Shown here one piece after another: positions 55,355 to 64,000 of a stretch of 64,000 nucleotides of DNA (position 1 is its first letter; every line of letters starts with the position of its first letter). The translations under genes and the position numbers were made by a program. The DNA comes from Pseudomonas syringae CC1557 (GTDB taxonomy: Bacteria > Pseudomonadota > Gammaproteobacteria > Pseudomonadales > Pseudomonadaceae), in contig NZ_CP007014.1 of assembly GCF_000452705.1 (NCBI RefSeq), positions 124,001-188,000 on the forward strand. Direction: 5' to 3'. The notes beneath the pieces are model-generated. The model was not told the origin of the DNA. It worked only from the letters and a program-made list of their open reading frames with translations, and did not search any database.

Positions 55355-56023
55355 ATGAGCTTTCTTCGACCAAAATTCATTACGTTCGACTGCTACGGCA
55401 CGTTGACCAATTTCCACATGGGCACCATGACGCGCGAGCTGTTCGCCGACCGCGTTCCGGCTGAACAGATGGACCAGTTCGTCAAAGACTTCTCGGCGTA
55501 TCGCCTGGATCAGGTCATGGGTGACTGGATGCCTTACGACGAAATTCTGAAAGAGGCTCTGGCGCGCACCTGCAAGCGTTGGAACGTTGAGTACCGTGAA
55601 GAGGGCCAGTTGTACTACGACGCAGTGCCAACCTGGGGGCCGCATGCCGATGTCCCGGCCGGCCTGTCGAAAATCGCCGACAAGATCCCTCTGGTGATTT
55701 TCTCCAACGCCAGCGACAGCCAGATCATGTCCAACGTCGAAAAGCTCGGCGCGCCGTTCCACAAGGTGTTTACCGCTGAACAGGCCAAGGCCTACAAGCC
55801 GCGTCTGGCGGCTTTCGAGTTCATGCTCGACAACCTGGGTTGCGGCCCGGAAGACATCTTGCATGTCTCTTCCAGCTTCCGTTACGACCTGTTCTCGGCA
55901 CATGACATGAAAATCAGGAACAAGGCGTTTGTGGCACGCGGTCACGAACAACCTGCCAACAGCTCCTTTGAGTACCACCAGATCCCGGACATCGGCGGTC
56001 TGGCCGGTCTGGTCGGCCTCTGA
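55355..56023 (+). CDS. HAD-superfamily type II (haloacid dehalogenase-like) hydrolase
   Basis: A 222-residue protein. Motif I is FDCYGTLTNF with nucleophile Asp near residue 11, motif II is VIFSNASDSQ, and motif III/IV includes KAYKPRLAAFEF and SSSFRYDLFSAHDM. This is the 2-haloacid-dehalogenase/epoxide-hydrolase-like subfamily of HAD. It is the first gene of the cluster; the FAD oxidoreductase starts 72 bases later. Whether it dehalogenates or dephosphorylates an intermediate is not evident. Confidence 0.87.
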   Translation: MSFLRPKFITFDCYGTLTNFHMGTMTRELFADRVPAEQMDQFVKDFSAYRLDQVMGDWMPYDEILKEALARTCKRWNVEYREEGQLYYDAVPTWGPHADVPAGLSKIADKIPLVIFSNASDSQIMSNVEKLGAPFHKVFTAEQAKAYKPRLAAFEFMLDNLGCGPEDILHVSSSFRYDLFSAHDMKIRNKAFVARGHEQPANSSFEYHQIPDIGGLAGLVGL

Positions 56024-56095
56024 CCGAACAGGCTGAGCCAACAGCAATACCGGCATTTTTCAAGGTGCTCATCCATGAGTGACAAGGGGAACAAA

Positions 56096-57370
56096 ATGCG
56101 CAGTGAGTCCTACTGGCTCGATACAGCTCCAGATTTTACCGGCGCGCAGGATGGCGCGGTGGAGGGGCAGGCTGACGTGGTGGTGGTCGGTGGCGGTTTT
56201 ACCGGTCTTGCGGCAGCGCGTGCATTGGCCTTGAAAGGTGCCAGCGTGGTGGTTCTGGAATCAGGTCGAGTGATCGGCGAAGCCTCTGGCCGCAATGGCG
56301 GGCAGTGCAACACCGGTGTGGCTCAGGACTATGCTTCGCTGAGCGCCAGCCTGGGTGCCGAGCAGGCGCGCGATTATTACAAGGCTTACGAAAGTGCAGT
56401 GCAGAGCGTCGTTAATGTGATCGAGCAGGAAAGTATCGCCTGCGACATCAAGCGCAACGGCAAGCTCAAGTTGGCGGCCAAGCCAGGACATTACGAAGGA
56501 CTGGCCCGTACTTGCGAGTTGATTCGTCGTGAGGTCGATGCCGACGTCGAACTGCTGTCGGCTCAGGACGTACGCAGCGAAATTGGTTCAAATGAGTTTC
56601 ACGGTGGCCTGTTGCAACGCAACGGCGTGCAGATCCACGTCGGACGTTTTGGCCTGGGGCTGGCGGATGCTGCGGTGCGGCATGGCGCTCGGGTGTATCA
56701 GGACGCGACGGTCAAGGACTGGAAAGCCAACCGCGGTGGTTTCGTGGTCAACACATCGAAGGGCTCTATTCAGGCCGGCCAAGTGCTGCTCGCCACGGGT
56801 GCCTGCCAGCATGGCGGCCTGGGCTGGTATCGCCGCCGTATCGTACCGGTGGGCAGTTTCGTGATTGTCACCGAAGTATTGCCGCAGGCGCTGATCAACC
56901 AATTGTTCCCCAACCAGCGCGCTTACGTGACCAGCCGTCTGATCGGCAACTACTTTCGGCTCACCCCGGATAACCGGTTGCTGTTCGGCGGGCGGGCACG
57001 CTTTGCGATGTCCAACAGCAGCTCCGACGCCAAGAGTGGCAAGGTGCTGCAAGCGGCGATGGTGCAGATGTTTCCGCAACTGGCCCACGTCAAGGTCGAC
57101 TACTGCTGGGGTGGTCTGGTGGACATGACGTCCGACCGTTTGCCGCGTGCAGGCGAGCACGGCGGAGTCTTCTACTCGATGGGTTACAGCGGTCATGGCG
57201 TGCAGATGTCAGTACACATGGGCCAGGTGATGGCCGAGGTCATGGAAGGCAAGGCCCAGGCTAACCCCTGGAAGGACCTGAGCTGGCCAGCGATCCCCGG
57301 CCACTTCGGCAAGCCCTGGTTTCTTCCTCTGGTCGGCGCCTACTATCGCTATCAGGACAGTCGCCACTGA
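56096..57370 (+). CDS. FAD-dependent amine/amino-acid oxidoreductase (DadA/PuuB-like)
   Basis: 424 residues from the ATG at 56096, which has AAGGGG upstream; an ATG at 56075 is an alternative. The FAD-binding loop VVVVGGGFTGLAAARALALKG-type sequence (about 29-48) is followed by the DAO-family core, and the late segment YSMGYSGHGVQMS closes around the flavin. It likely oxidises a secondary amine or D-/imino acid. In opine-oxidase and HcnABC systems the catalytic beta subunit is of this type, and the other two subunits are encoded at the end of this operon. Confidence 0.86.
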   Translation: MRSESYWLDTAPDFTGAQDGAVEGQADVVVVGGGFTGLAAARALALKGASVVVLESGRVIGEASGRNGGQCNTGVAQDYASLSASLGAEQARDYYKAYESAVQSVVNVIEQESIACDIKRNGKLKLAAKPGHYEGLARTCELIRREVDADVELLSAQDVRSEIGSNEFHGGLLQRNGVQIHVGRFGLGLADAAVRHGARVYQDATVKDWKANRGGFVVNTSKGSIQAGQVLLATGACQHGGLGWYRRRIVPVGSFVIVTEVLPQALINQLFPNQRAYVTSRLIGNYFRLTPDNRLLFGGRARFAMSNSSSDAKSGKVLQAAMVQMFPQLAHVKVDYCWGGLVDMTSDRLPRAGEHGGVFYSMGYSGHGVQMSVHMGQVMAEVMEGKAQANPWKDLSWPAIPGHFGKPWFLPLVGAYYRYQDSRH

Positions 57371-57463
57371 GTTTTTGTTTAACCGTCGTCGTGTGCGCAT
57401 GAAGGATGCTCCGGCCCGCCGTGAGCAACTCGGAATTTCCCCTTTTCGACAGGTAGAACTGAT

Positions 57464-59101
57464 ATGGCTGACAAAAAAAACGACTCCCCGTTGATCTCAG
57501 GTGAAGACAGCCTGCGTGTTTTCGAGGGGCTCAATCGTGGTCTGTCGCGTCGTGACGCACTGCGTATGCTGGGTGTTGCCGGTGTGGTCGCGGCTGGCTC
57601 CAGCAGCCTGTTCGGCGCGGCGGGCAAGGTTTTTGCCGAAGACGCGGATGCGCCGGTCAAAGGCAAGCCAGGCGGCCGCATTCGTGTGGCGGGCATGTCC
57701 AGCTCCACGGCCGATACGCTTGACCCGGCCAAAGGTGCGCTGTCCACCGACTACGTTCGCCATTTCATGTTCTACAACGGCCTGACCCGCTTCGACAGCC
57801 ATCTGGTTCCGCACATGGAACTGGCCGAGAAGATCGAAAGCGACAACGCCACCGTCTGGACGGTGACCCTGCGTCAAGGCGTGACCTTTCATAACGGCAA
57901 GGCCCTGACCGCTGGCGACGTGGTGTTCTCGTTGTCGCGTCACAAGGACCCGGCCACCGGCTCGAAAGTGTTGCCGCTGATGGCGCAGTTCTCCGAGATC
58001 AAGGCCACCGGCCCGATGGAAGTGCAGATCACCCTCAGCTCGCCAAACGCCGAGCTGCCCTCGATCCTCGCGGTCTCGCACCTGCTGATCGTGCCCGAAG
58101 GCACCACCGACTTCAGCAAGGGCATAGGCACCGGTCCGTTTACCGTCAAGGAGTTCAACCCAGGCGTGCGTTCGGTCAGCGCGCGCAACCCCAACTACTG
58201 GAAGCCGGGCCTGCCGTACCTGGACGAGATCGAATTCATCGCCATTGCCGACGAGCCATCGCGTGTCAACGCGCTGTTGTCCGGCGATGTGCACATGATC
58301 AACGAGGTCAACCCGCGTTCCACCACGCGCATTGCCGCCAGCACTACGCACCGCGTAGTGGATGCGCCGTCCGGCAACTACACCGATCTGATCATTCGTC
58401 AGGACCAGATGCCCGGCAAAAGCCCGGAATTCACCGAGGCCATGAAATACTTGCTGGACCGTGAACAGGTCAAATCGGCAGTGTTCCGTGGCTATGCCCG
58501 CGTGGGGAACGACCATCCGATCTCGCCCGGCTCGCGCTACTTCAACGCTGACCTGCCGCAGCGTGCTTACGATCCGGAGAAGGCCAAATTCCTCCTCAAG
58601 AAAGCCGGCATGGAAAAGATCACCATGGCGGTGGCGGCATCGCCTGCCGCCACTGGATCGGTAGACATCGCCGTGCTGCTGCAACAGTCGGCCAAGCAGG
58701 CTGGCCTGACCCTCAACGTCAACCGGCTGCCGAGCGATGGCTACTGGTCCAACCACTGGATGAAGCACCCGCTGAGCTTCGGCAACATCAACCCGCGTCC
58801 GAATGCCGACGTGATCTTCTCGCAATTCTTCCAGTCCACTGCACCGTGGAACGAATCTGGCTGGAAGAATGATCAGTTCGATCAGTTGCTGATGCTGGCC
58901 CGTGGCGAAACCGACGATGCCAAGCGCGCCAAGATGTACGGCGACATGCAAACGCTGGTCAGTCAGAACTGCGGCATCGGCATTCCCGTGTTCATCAGCA
59001 ACATCGATGGCGTGGACAAGCGTATCCAGGGCTATTCCAGCAACCCGCTGGGCGGCTTCATGGGCTACATGTTCAGCGAGCAGGTGTGGCTGGACGCGTA
59101 A
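57464..59101 (+). CDS. ABC transporter solute-binding protein (SBP_bac_5), Tat-type signal
   Basis: A 545-residue protein. The N-terminus has a twin-arginine export motif SRRDALRML near residue 26, then a hydrophobic stretch ending near residue 58, so it is probably exported folded by Tat. The SBP_bac_5 domain (about 70-540) includes TVTLRQGVTFHNGKALTAGDV, typical of peptide, nickel and opine binders. It supplies substrate to the permease pair that follows. Confidence 0.9.
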   Translation: MADKKNDSPLISGEDSLRVFEGLNRGLSRRDALRMLGVAGVVAAGSSSLFGAAGKVFAEDADAPVKGKPGGRIRVAGMSSSTADTLDPAKGALSTDYVRHFMFYNGLTRFDSHLVPHMELAEKIESDNATVWTVTLRQGVTFHNGKALTAGDVVFSLSRHKDPATGSKVLPLMAQFSEIKATGPMEVQITLSSPNAELPSILAVSHLLIVPEGTTDFSKGIGTGPFTVKEFNPGVRSVSARNPNYWKPGLPYLDEIEFIAIADEPSRVNALLSGDVHMINEVNPRSTTRIAASTTHRVVDAPSGNYTDLIIRQDQMPGKSPEFTEAMKYLLDREQVKSAVFRGYARVGNDHPISPGSRYFNADLPQRAYDPEKAKFLLKKAGMEKITMAVAASPAATGSVDIAVLLQQSAKQAGLTLNVNRLPSDGYWSNHWMKHPLSFGNINPRPNADVIFSQFFQSTAPWNESGWKNDQFDQLLMLARGETDDAKRAKMYGDMQTLVSQNCGIGIPVFISNIDGVDKRIQGYSSNPLGGFMGYMFSEQVWLDA

Positions 59102-59132
59102 CTGAAACGCTGAACCGAGCGGGAGGAAGCAG

Positions 59133-60089
59133 ATGAATAGCAACACAATCTGGTTGATCGTGCAGCGCTTCGGCGCGGCGATCGTGACGTTGTTGATCGT
59201 TTCCATCGTGGTCTTCGCCATTACGGCGGTGCTGCCTGGAGACGCAGCACAACAGGCTCTTGGGCAATTCGCGACGCCTGAACAGGTCGCGGCATTGCGT
59301 ACAAAACTGGGCCTGGATCAGCCAGGTGTGGTGCGTTACCTGCTTTGGTTGAGCAACCTGCTCGGTGGCGACCTCGGTGAGTCGGTGTCCAACGCGATGC
59401 CGGTTTCCGAGCTGATTGCCGGACGCTTCCCAAAGACCCTGATGCTGTCGGCAACGACTGCGCTGGTTTCGGTTCCGGTCGCGCTGGCACTGGGCATTGG
59501 TGCCGCGATGTATCGCGGCAGTCGCCTGGATGGTGCGCTGAATTTCATCACGCTGACCCTGGTGGCAGTGCCCGAATTTCTGGTGGCAACGCTGGCGGTG
59601 CTGATTTTTGCCGTCAACCTGGGCTGGCTGTCGGCTTTGTCGTATGGCGGGGATGTCAGTTCGCCTTGGCAGTTCATGCGCACCTATGCCTTGCCGGTGA
59701 TGACGCTGTGCTGCGTGATCGTCGCGCAGATGGCGCGCATGACACGCGCCGCGGTCATCGACCAGTTGGACAGTCCTTATGTGGAAATGGCCCGGCTCAA
59801 GGGTGTCAGTCCGGTCCGAATCGTGTTGCGTCACGCCTTGCCCAACGCTATCGGGCCGATTGCCAACGCCGTGGCGCTGAGTCTTTCCTATCTGCTGGGC
59901 GGGGTGGTCATCGTTGAAACCATCTTCAACTATCCCGGCATCGCCAGCCTGATGGTTGATGCCGTGACCAACCGCGACATGGCGCTGGTGCAGGGCTGCA
60001 CCATGCTGTTCTGCGCCGCTTACCTGGGTCTGGTGCTGATGGCCGACCTGTGTGCAATTCTTTCCAACCCGAGGCTGAGAACCCAATGA
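59133..60089 (+). CDS. ABC transporter permease (DppB/OppB-like)
   Basis: A 318-residue permease with six predicted helices. It has the PGDAAQQALGQ-type N-terminal periplasmic region and the EMARLKGVSPVRIVLRHALP coupling motif (about 212-231) of the binding-protein-dependent family. The stop overlaps the next permease gene by four bases. It forms the transport channel with the product of 60086-60964. Confidence 0.93.
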   Translation: MNSNTIWLIVQRFGAAIVTLLIVSIVVFAITAVLPGDAAQQALGQFATPEQVAALRTKLGLDQPGVVRYLLWLSNLLGGDLGESVSNAMPVSELIAGRFPKTLMLSATTALVSVPVALALGIGAAMYRGSRLDGALNFITLTLVAVPEFLVATLAVLIFAVNLGWLSALSYGGDVSSPWQFMRTYALPVMTLCCVIVAQMARMTRAAVIDQLDSPYVEMARLKGVSPVRIVLRHALPNAIGPIANAVALSLSYLLGGVVIVETIFNYPGIASLMVDAVTNRDMALVQGCTMLFCAAYLGLVLMADLCAILSNPRLRTQ

Positions 60090-60964
60090 CTGAATTCATT
60101 GCGAAATCGACGCCCGTTGCGCCGCAACCGGTGCCTCGCAAAAAAACCGTCCGCCCGACGTCGTGGCTGGGCCTGCTGGGCGCAACGGTGTGCTTCATCT
60201 GGCTGATGGTCGCGGTGTTCGGACCCGGGCTCGCACCACATCCGGTGGGTGAAGTAGTCTCCGACAACATGTTTGAAAACATCAGCGCGGCCTTTCCGTT
60301 CGGCACGGATTACCTGGGCCGCGACATGCTCAGCCGGGTGCTGGTCGGCGCGCGCTTCACAGTCGGGCTGGCATTGATCTCTGCCGTGCTGGCCAGCGGC
60401 ATAGGCACTTTGTGTGCGCTGCTGTCAGTCGTCGCGCCCAGATGGCTGGACGAAATTATCAGCCGCCTGATGGACGCCTTCATTTCGATCCCGAGCAAGA
60501 TGTTGGCGCTGATCATGGTGTCGGCGTTCGGCTCGTCCGAAGTGTTGCTGATCTGCACGGCAGTACTCAGTTACACGCCGGGGGCATTTCGTATTGCGCG
60601 GAGCCTGGCAGTGAACATCGAGGCGCTGGAATACGTGCAAGTGGCGCGTACGCGCGGTGAAGGTCGCGTGTACATCGCCTGCCGGGAGATCCTGCCGAAC
60701 ATGCTCAACCCGGTTTTGACCGACCTGGGGCTGCGTTTCGGTTTCATCGTGTTACTGCTCAGCGGCATGAGCTTTCTAGGCCTCGGTGTGCAACCGCCTG
60801 ACGCCGATCTGGGTTCGCTGGTACGCGAGAACATCGGTGGGCTCAGTCAAGGCGCTCCCGCCATCGTGATTCCGGCGCTGGCGATCGGCACGCTGACCAT
60901 CGGTGTGAACCTGTTCATCGACCGGCTGGCCTCACGGCGCGGTCGCCGTTCGGGAGGGCATTGA
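60086..60964 (+). CDS. ABC transporter permease (DppC/OppC-like)
   Basis: 292 residues from the ATG at 60086. A hydrophilic N-terminal tail (about 1-25) precedes the first helix, then FPFGTDYLGRDMLSRVLVGA (about 72-91), characteristic of OppC-type permeases, and the EYVQVARTRGEGRVYIACRE coupling loop. It pairs with the upstream permease. One base separates it from the ATPase gene. Confidence 0.93.
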   Translation: MTEFIAKSTPVAPQPVPRKKTVRPTSWLGLLGATVCFIWLMVAVFGPGLAPHPVGEVVSDNMFENISAAFPFGTDYLGRDMLSRVLVGARFTVGLALISAVLASGIGTLCALLSVVAPRWLDEIISRLMDAFISIPSKMLALIMVSAFGSSEVLLICTAVLSYTPGAFRIARSLAVNIEALEYVQVARTRGEGRVYIACREILPNMLNPVLTDLGLRFGFIVLLLSGMSFLGLGVQPPDADLGSLVRENIGGLSQGAPAIVIPALAIGTLTIGVNLFIDRLASRRGRRSGGH

Positions 60965-60965
60965 T

Positions 60966-62807
60966 ATGAGCCAGTTGATTCGTGTGCAAGACCTGCGTGT
61001 GGTCGCCGACAGCGACCATGGCGAACTGGAGATCGTCAAAGGCGTCAGCTTCGCGCTGGAAAAAGGCGAAGTGCTGGCGTTGATCGGCGAGTCCGGCTCC
61101 GGCAAGACCACCATCGCGTTGGCGCTGTTGGGTTACGCCCGGCGCGGCTGCAAACTGGCAGGCGGCGTGGTTCAAGTCGGCGAGCACGACATGCTCAGCC
61201 TTCCCGAGAGCCAGTTGCAGGGCTTGCGTGGCAACCGCGTTTCCTACATCGCACAGAGCGCCGCAGCGGCTTTCAACCCGGCGAAAAAGCTGATTGATCA
61301 AGTGATCGAGGGCGCTCTGATTCATGGCTTGGGCAGCCGTGCAGCATTGGAAACCAAGGCCATCGAACTGTTCCGCGACCTGGCGCTGCCCAACCCGGAC
61401 ACTATTGGCCAGCGTTACCCGCATCAAGTCTCGGGTGGTCAGTTGCAACGGGTGATGGCGGCGATGGCGCTGATCAGCGATCCGTTGCTGGTGATCCTCG
61501 ACGAGCCGACGACTGCGCTGGACGTCACCACACAGATCGATGTGCTGCGCGCCTTCAAGCGTGTGGTGCGCGAGCGCGGTGCGACCGCGGTTTATGTCTC
61601 CCATGACCTGGCCGTCGTGGCGCAGATGGCCGACCAGATCGTGGTGCTCAACGGCGGGCAGATTATCGAAACCAGCAGCACCGCAACGCTGCTCACGGGG
61701 CCGGAACAGGAATACACCCGCAGCCTGCTGGCGGCGGCGCGCCCAGACAAAGTGTTGACTCCGGCCAGCGACGTGGTCAAGGACAGCACACTGTTGACCA
61801 TCAAAGGCCTGACCGCAGGCTACGGCAAAAAGAACGTTCAAGGCATGCCGATGATTCGCGTGCTGGAGGACATCGACCTGACCATTCGTCGTGGCCAGGC
61901 TATCGGTATTATCGGTGAGTCAGGTTCGGGCAAATCGACGCTGGCCCGTGTGGTCGCCGGTTTGCTGGACCCGGCGCTGGGCAGCCTGACGTTCGACGGT
62001 GCGGAGTTGTCCGGCACTCTGGCAGGCCGTACCGAAGAGCAGTTCCGGCGCATTCAGATGGTGTTCCAGAATGCCGACACCGCACTCAACCCGATGCACA
62101 GCATCAGCGCGATTCTTGCCCGGCCGCTGAAGATGTACTTCGGCCTCAAGGGCAAGGCGTTGAATGAGCGCATCGGCGAACTGATGGATCTGGTGCGGCT
62201 GCCTCGCGAACTCGCCGAGCGGCGTCCCAACGAACTCTCTGGCGGCCAGAAACAGCGCGTCAACCTGGCCCGCGCGCTGGCGGCCAAGCCGGACCTGATC
62301 CTGTGCGATGAAGTGACCTCGGCGCTGGATACCGTGGTCGGCGCGTGCATCCTCGAACTGCTCGGCGAACTGCGCCGCAAGCTGGGTGTTTCCTACCTGT
62401 TCATCAGCCACGATATATCCACTGTCCGTGCGCTGTGCGACGACATCGTGGTGATGTACAGCGGCCACAAGGTCGAAGAGGGCAGCCGCGAAGCCTTCAG
62501 CCGCGTGCCATTCCATCCGTATACCGACTTGCTGGTGCATTCGGTGCCGGAATTGCGTCAGGGCTGGCTGGAAAGCTGCGGCGTGGCCAGCGGCAAGCTG
62601 CCGCCGATCAGCGCGCCTGCTGATAATCCTGAGCTGTGTACCTTCCTCAACCGCTGCCCGGCGCGGGTTGAAGGCTTGTGCAACAAGAACGCTCCGAGCC
62701 GTCGCCGGATCGCAGGTGGCAGTGAAATCCTTTGCCATCGCGACAGCGACGAGCTGCAAGCCGTACAGGAGAACGTTAATCCTGTGACCGTGGGAGCCTA
62801 CGCATGA
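60966..62807 (+). CDS. Fused double ATP-binding protein of the ABC transporter (DppD-DppF type)
   Basis: A 613-residue protein with two complete ABC domains. Domain 1 (about 1-260) has Walker A GESGSGKTTIAL and Walker B VILDEPTTALDV. Domain 2 (about 280-540) has GESGSGKSTLARV, signature NELSGGQKQRVNLARALAAK and LILCDEVTSALD. The C-terminal extension carries Cys-containing ELCTFLNRCPARVEGLC, the oligopeptide-type tail. Opp-type systems usually have two separate ATPases; here they are fused. Confidence 0.93.
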   Translation: MSQLIRVQDLRVVADSDHGELEIVKGVSFALEKGEVLALIGESGSGKTTIALALLGYARRGCKLAGGVVQVGEHDMLSLPESQLQGLRGNRVSYIAQSAAAAFNPAKKLIDQVIEGALIHGLGSRAALETKAIELFRDLALPNPDTIGQRYPHQVSGGQLQRVMAAMALISDPLLVILDEPTTALDVTTQIDVLRAFKRVVRERGATAVYVSHDLAVVAQMADQIVVLNGGQIIETSSTATLLTGPEQEYTRSLLAAARPDKVLTPASDVVKDSTLLTIKGLTAGYGKKNVQGMPMIRVLEDIDLTIRRGQAIGIIGESGSGKSTLARVVAGLLDPALGSLTFDGAELSGTLAGRTEEQFRRIQMVFQNADTALNPMHSISAILARPLKMYFGLKGKALNERIGELMDLVRLPRELAERRPNELSGGQKQRVNLARALAAKPDLILCDEVTSALDTVVGACILELLGELRRKLGVSYLFISHDISTVRALCDDIVVMYSGHKVEEGSREAFSRVPFHPYTDLLVHSVPELRQGWLESCGVASGKLPPISAPADNPELCTFLNRCPARVEGLCNKNAPSRRRIAGGSEILCHRDSDELQAVQENVNPVTVGAYA

Positions 62808-63115
62808 GTGGCCGGTTTGTGAGGCTGGGCGAACGTGATCGCCCGGTTGTGAGCCTGATGGTCGATGGTGCGCCCATCGAAGCCCTGCAGGGCGACACCC
62901 TCATGGTGGCGCTGCTGACCCGCAAAGCGACGCTGCGCCAGTCCGAATTCGATTCGGGGCGACGTGCGGGGTTTTGCCTGATGGGCGCCTGCCAGGATTG
63001 CTGGGTCTGGACCCGCAGCGGCGAGCGCCTGCGCGCCTGTTCCAACGAAGTTCGCGACGGGCTCGATATCGTCACCACCCAGCCGGAGGCGAAATGGCCA
63101 CTTCTTCACGGTTAG
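62804..63115 (+). CDS. Small 2Fe-2S protein, HcnA/opine-oxidase gamma-subunit type
   Basis: A 103-residue protein overlapping the ATPase gene by four bases. The plant-type ferredoxin ligands are C58, C63 and C66 (GFCLMGACQDC) and C79 (RLRACS), in a beta-grasp fold of about 95 residues. Proteins of this kind are the small electron-carrying subunit of HcnABC and opine oxidases. It overlaps the following flavoprotein gene by 22 bases, which suggests a stoichiometric complex. Confidence 0.88.
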   Translation: MSGRFVRLGERDRPVVSLMVDGAPIEALQGDTLMVALLTRKATLRQSEFDSGRRAGFCLMGACQDCWVWTRSGERLRACSNEVRDGLDIVTTQPEAKWPLLHG

Positions 63116-64000
63116 ACGTTCAGAACCCCGCCGGCCCGCGAGTCGTCATCATTGGCGCCGGTCCGGCGGGCACCCGTTGTGCGGAAACCCTGCTGGCTGC
63201 GGGCATCAAGCCGATCCTGATCGATGAAAACCGCCGCGACGGCGGGCAGATCTATCGCCGCCAGCCGCAAGGCTTCAAGCGTGATTATTCGGCGCTGTAC
63301 GGCACCGAAGCGGCCAAGGCGCGTGACCTGCACGAAAGCTTCGACCGCTTGCGCAAACAGATCGACTATCGCCCCGATACCCTGGCCTGGAACCTGACAC
63401 AGGGTGAGCTGTGCTGCGCCAGCCAAGGCGTGCATACGGTGGTCGAATACGACGCATTGATACTGTGCGCCGGTGCCACCGACCGGCTGATGCCGATCAA
63501 GGGCTGGCAACTGGCAGGTACCTACAGCCTCGGCGGCGCGCAGATTGCGCTCAAATCGCAGTCGGTCTCCATTGGCAGCCGCGTGGTGTTCATGGGCAGC
63601 GGCCCGTTGCTTTATCTGGTCGCCAGTCAGTACGTCAAAGCCGGTGCCGACGTGGCTGCGGTGCTCGACACTTCACCGTTCAGCAAACGCATTGGCGCGA
63701 TGCCCAAATTGCTTGCGCGTCCCGGTCTGCTGTTCAACGGCATGAAACTGCTGGCTCAGCTGTACAGCGCCAAAGTGCCGGTTCACCTGGGCGTGCAGCC
63801 CGAGGAAATCATTGGCAGCGAACAGGACGGCGTGACCGGTGTTCGGGTGAAGCTTGCCAATGGCAACTCGCTGACCATTGATTGCGATGCATTGGCGCTG
63901 GGTTATCACCTGCGTCCCGAAACCCAACTGGCTGATCTGGCCGGATGCGGGCTGCGCTTCGACGACGCATCCGGGCAATGGGTGCTGGCGGTCGACGAAG
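63094..64000 (+). CDS. FAD/NAD(P)-binding oxidoreductase, HcnB/opine-oxidase alpha-subunit type, cut by window edge
   Basis: The ATG at 63094 lies within the end of the 2Fe-2S gene and has GGAGG upstream. The frame stays open to the right edge with 302 codons. The N-terminus has the FAD loop VIIGAGPAGTRCAETL (about 18-33), followed by RRDGGQIYRRQP, which is characteristic of the HcnB/OoxA family, and an internal second dinucleotide motif VVFMGSGPLLYLVA (about 165-178). The C-terminal part, including a possible Fer2_BFD cysteine region, is beyond the window. Confidence 0.86.
   Translation, partial: MATSSRLDVQNPAGPRVVIIGAGPAGTRCAETLLAAGIKPILIDENRRDGGQIYRRQPQGFKRDYSALYGTEAAKARDLHESFDRLRKQIDYRPDTLAWNLTQGELCCASQGVHTVVEYDALILCAGATDRLMPIKGWQLAGTYSLGGAQIALKSQSVSIGSRVVFMGSGPLLYLVASQYVKAGADVAAVLDTSPFSKRIGAMPKLLARPGLLFNGMKLLAQLYSAKVPVHLGVQPEEIIGSEQDGVTGVRVKLANGNSLTIDCDALALGYHLRPETQLADLAGCGLRFDDASGQWVLAVDE

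Noticed and set aside
57497..59221. 574-residue open frame on the minus strand opposite the solute-binding protein gene
   Set aside because: It is a complementary-strand shadow of the SBP_bac_5 gene, with no domain content and no ribosome-binding site. Similar shadows at 6352-7584, 8538-9788, 26263-27534, 39545-40972 and 61920-62759 were dropped for the same reason.

Overview
The window looks like chromosomal DNA of a fluorescent Pseudomonas of the P. syringae group. Gene content and order (exbB-exbD-tonB, oxyR-recG-HDOD, ubiK/glnK-amtB/yjbQ/sutA, HAD-xerC-DUF484-dapF-lysA-lptM, cyaY, rnk, cyaA, rimABK, hslR-hslO-pckA) are those of Pseudomonas. A type III effector gene recognised as hopY1 sits behind an hrp-box promoter, which points to P. 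syringae sensu lato. No rRNA, tRNA, IS element or CRISPR array was recognised.

Layout. 1-9.9 kb: a left-truncated SDR gene, the TonB energising operon, oxyR, recG, an HDOD protein, a GFA protein and a citrate transporter. 9.9-11.2 kb: hopY1 lies between two copies of the comM 3' end. The left copy is a degenerate remnant and the right copy is the intact gene; this looks like the scar of horizontal acquisition. 12.5-25 kb: an apparent accessory insertion between comM and ubiK. It holds a RES/Xre toxin-antitoxin pair, an SDR gene divergent from an AraC regulator, and an eight-gene minus-strand catabolic/uptake cluster (M20 deacylase, DUF1028, RidA, flavin monooxygenase, class II aldolase, solute-binding protein, PhyH dioxygenase, fused ABC permease-ATPase). 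The cluster faces a divergent LysR regulator. Two near-identical T-N11-A palindromes lie in the shared promoter region, one towards each gene. I do not recognise this pathway.

25-46.9 kb: core genome. The glnK-amtB operon has a recognisable NtrC site and sigma-54 promoter. Lysine/peptidoglycan precursor genes, XerC, frataxin, Rnk, class I adenylate cyclase, a GST, GltP, the rimABK ribosome-modification operon, Hsp15, Hsp33 and PEP carboxykinase follow.

47-49.6 kb: an orphan type VI secretion cassette on the minus strand. It runs hcp, then a putative glycine-zipper effector, then a membrane immunity protein, with a Tai4-family immunity gene further on whose amidase partner is absent. 50-54.8 kb: two GNAT acetyltransferases, a bicupin protein and three uncharacterised membrane or exported proteins, with extragenic palindromic repeats.

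55.3-64 kb: a long plus-strand operon. It has a HAD-II hydrolase, a DadA-like FAD oxidoreductase, a Tat-exported peptide/opine-type binding protein, two permeases, a fused double ATPase, a small 2Fe-2S protein and a pyridine-nucleotide-type flavoprotein running off the right edge. The last two plus the FAD oxidoreductase look like the subunits of an opine-oxidase/HcnABC-type amine dehydrogenase. The operon probably imports and oxidises an imino- or amino-acid derivative.
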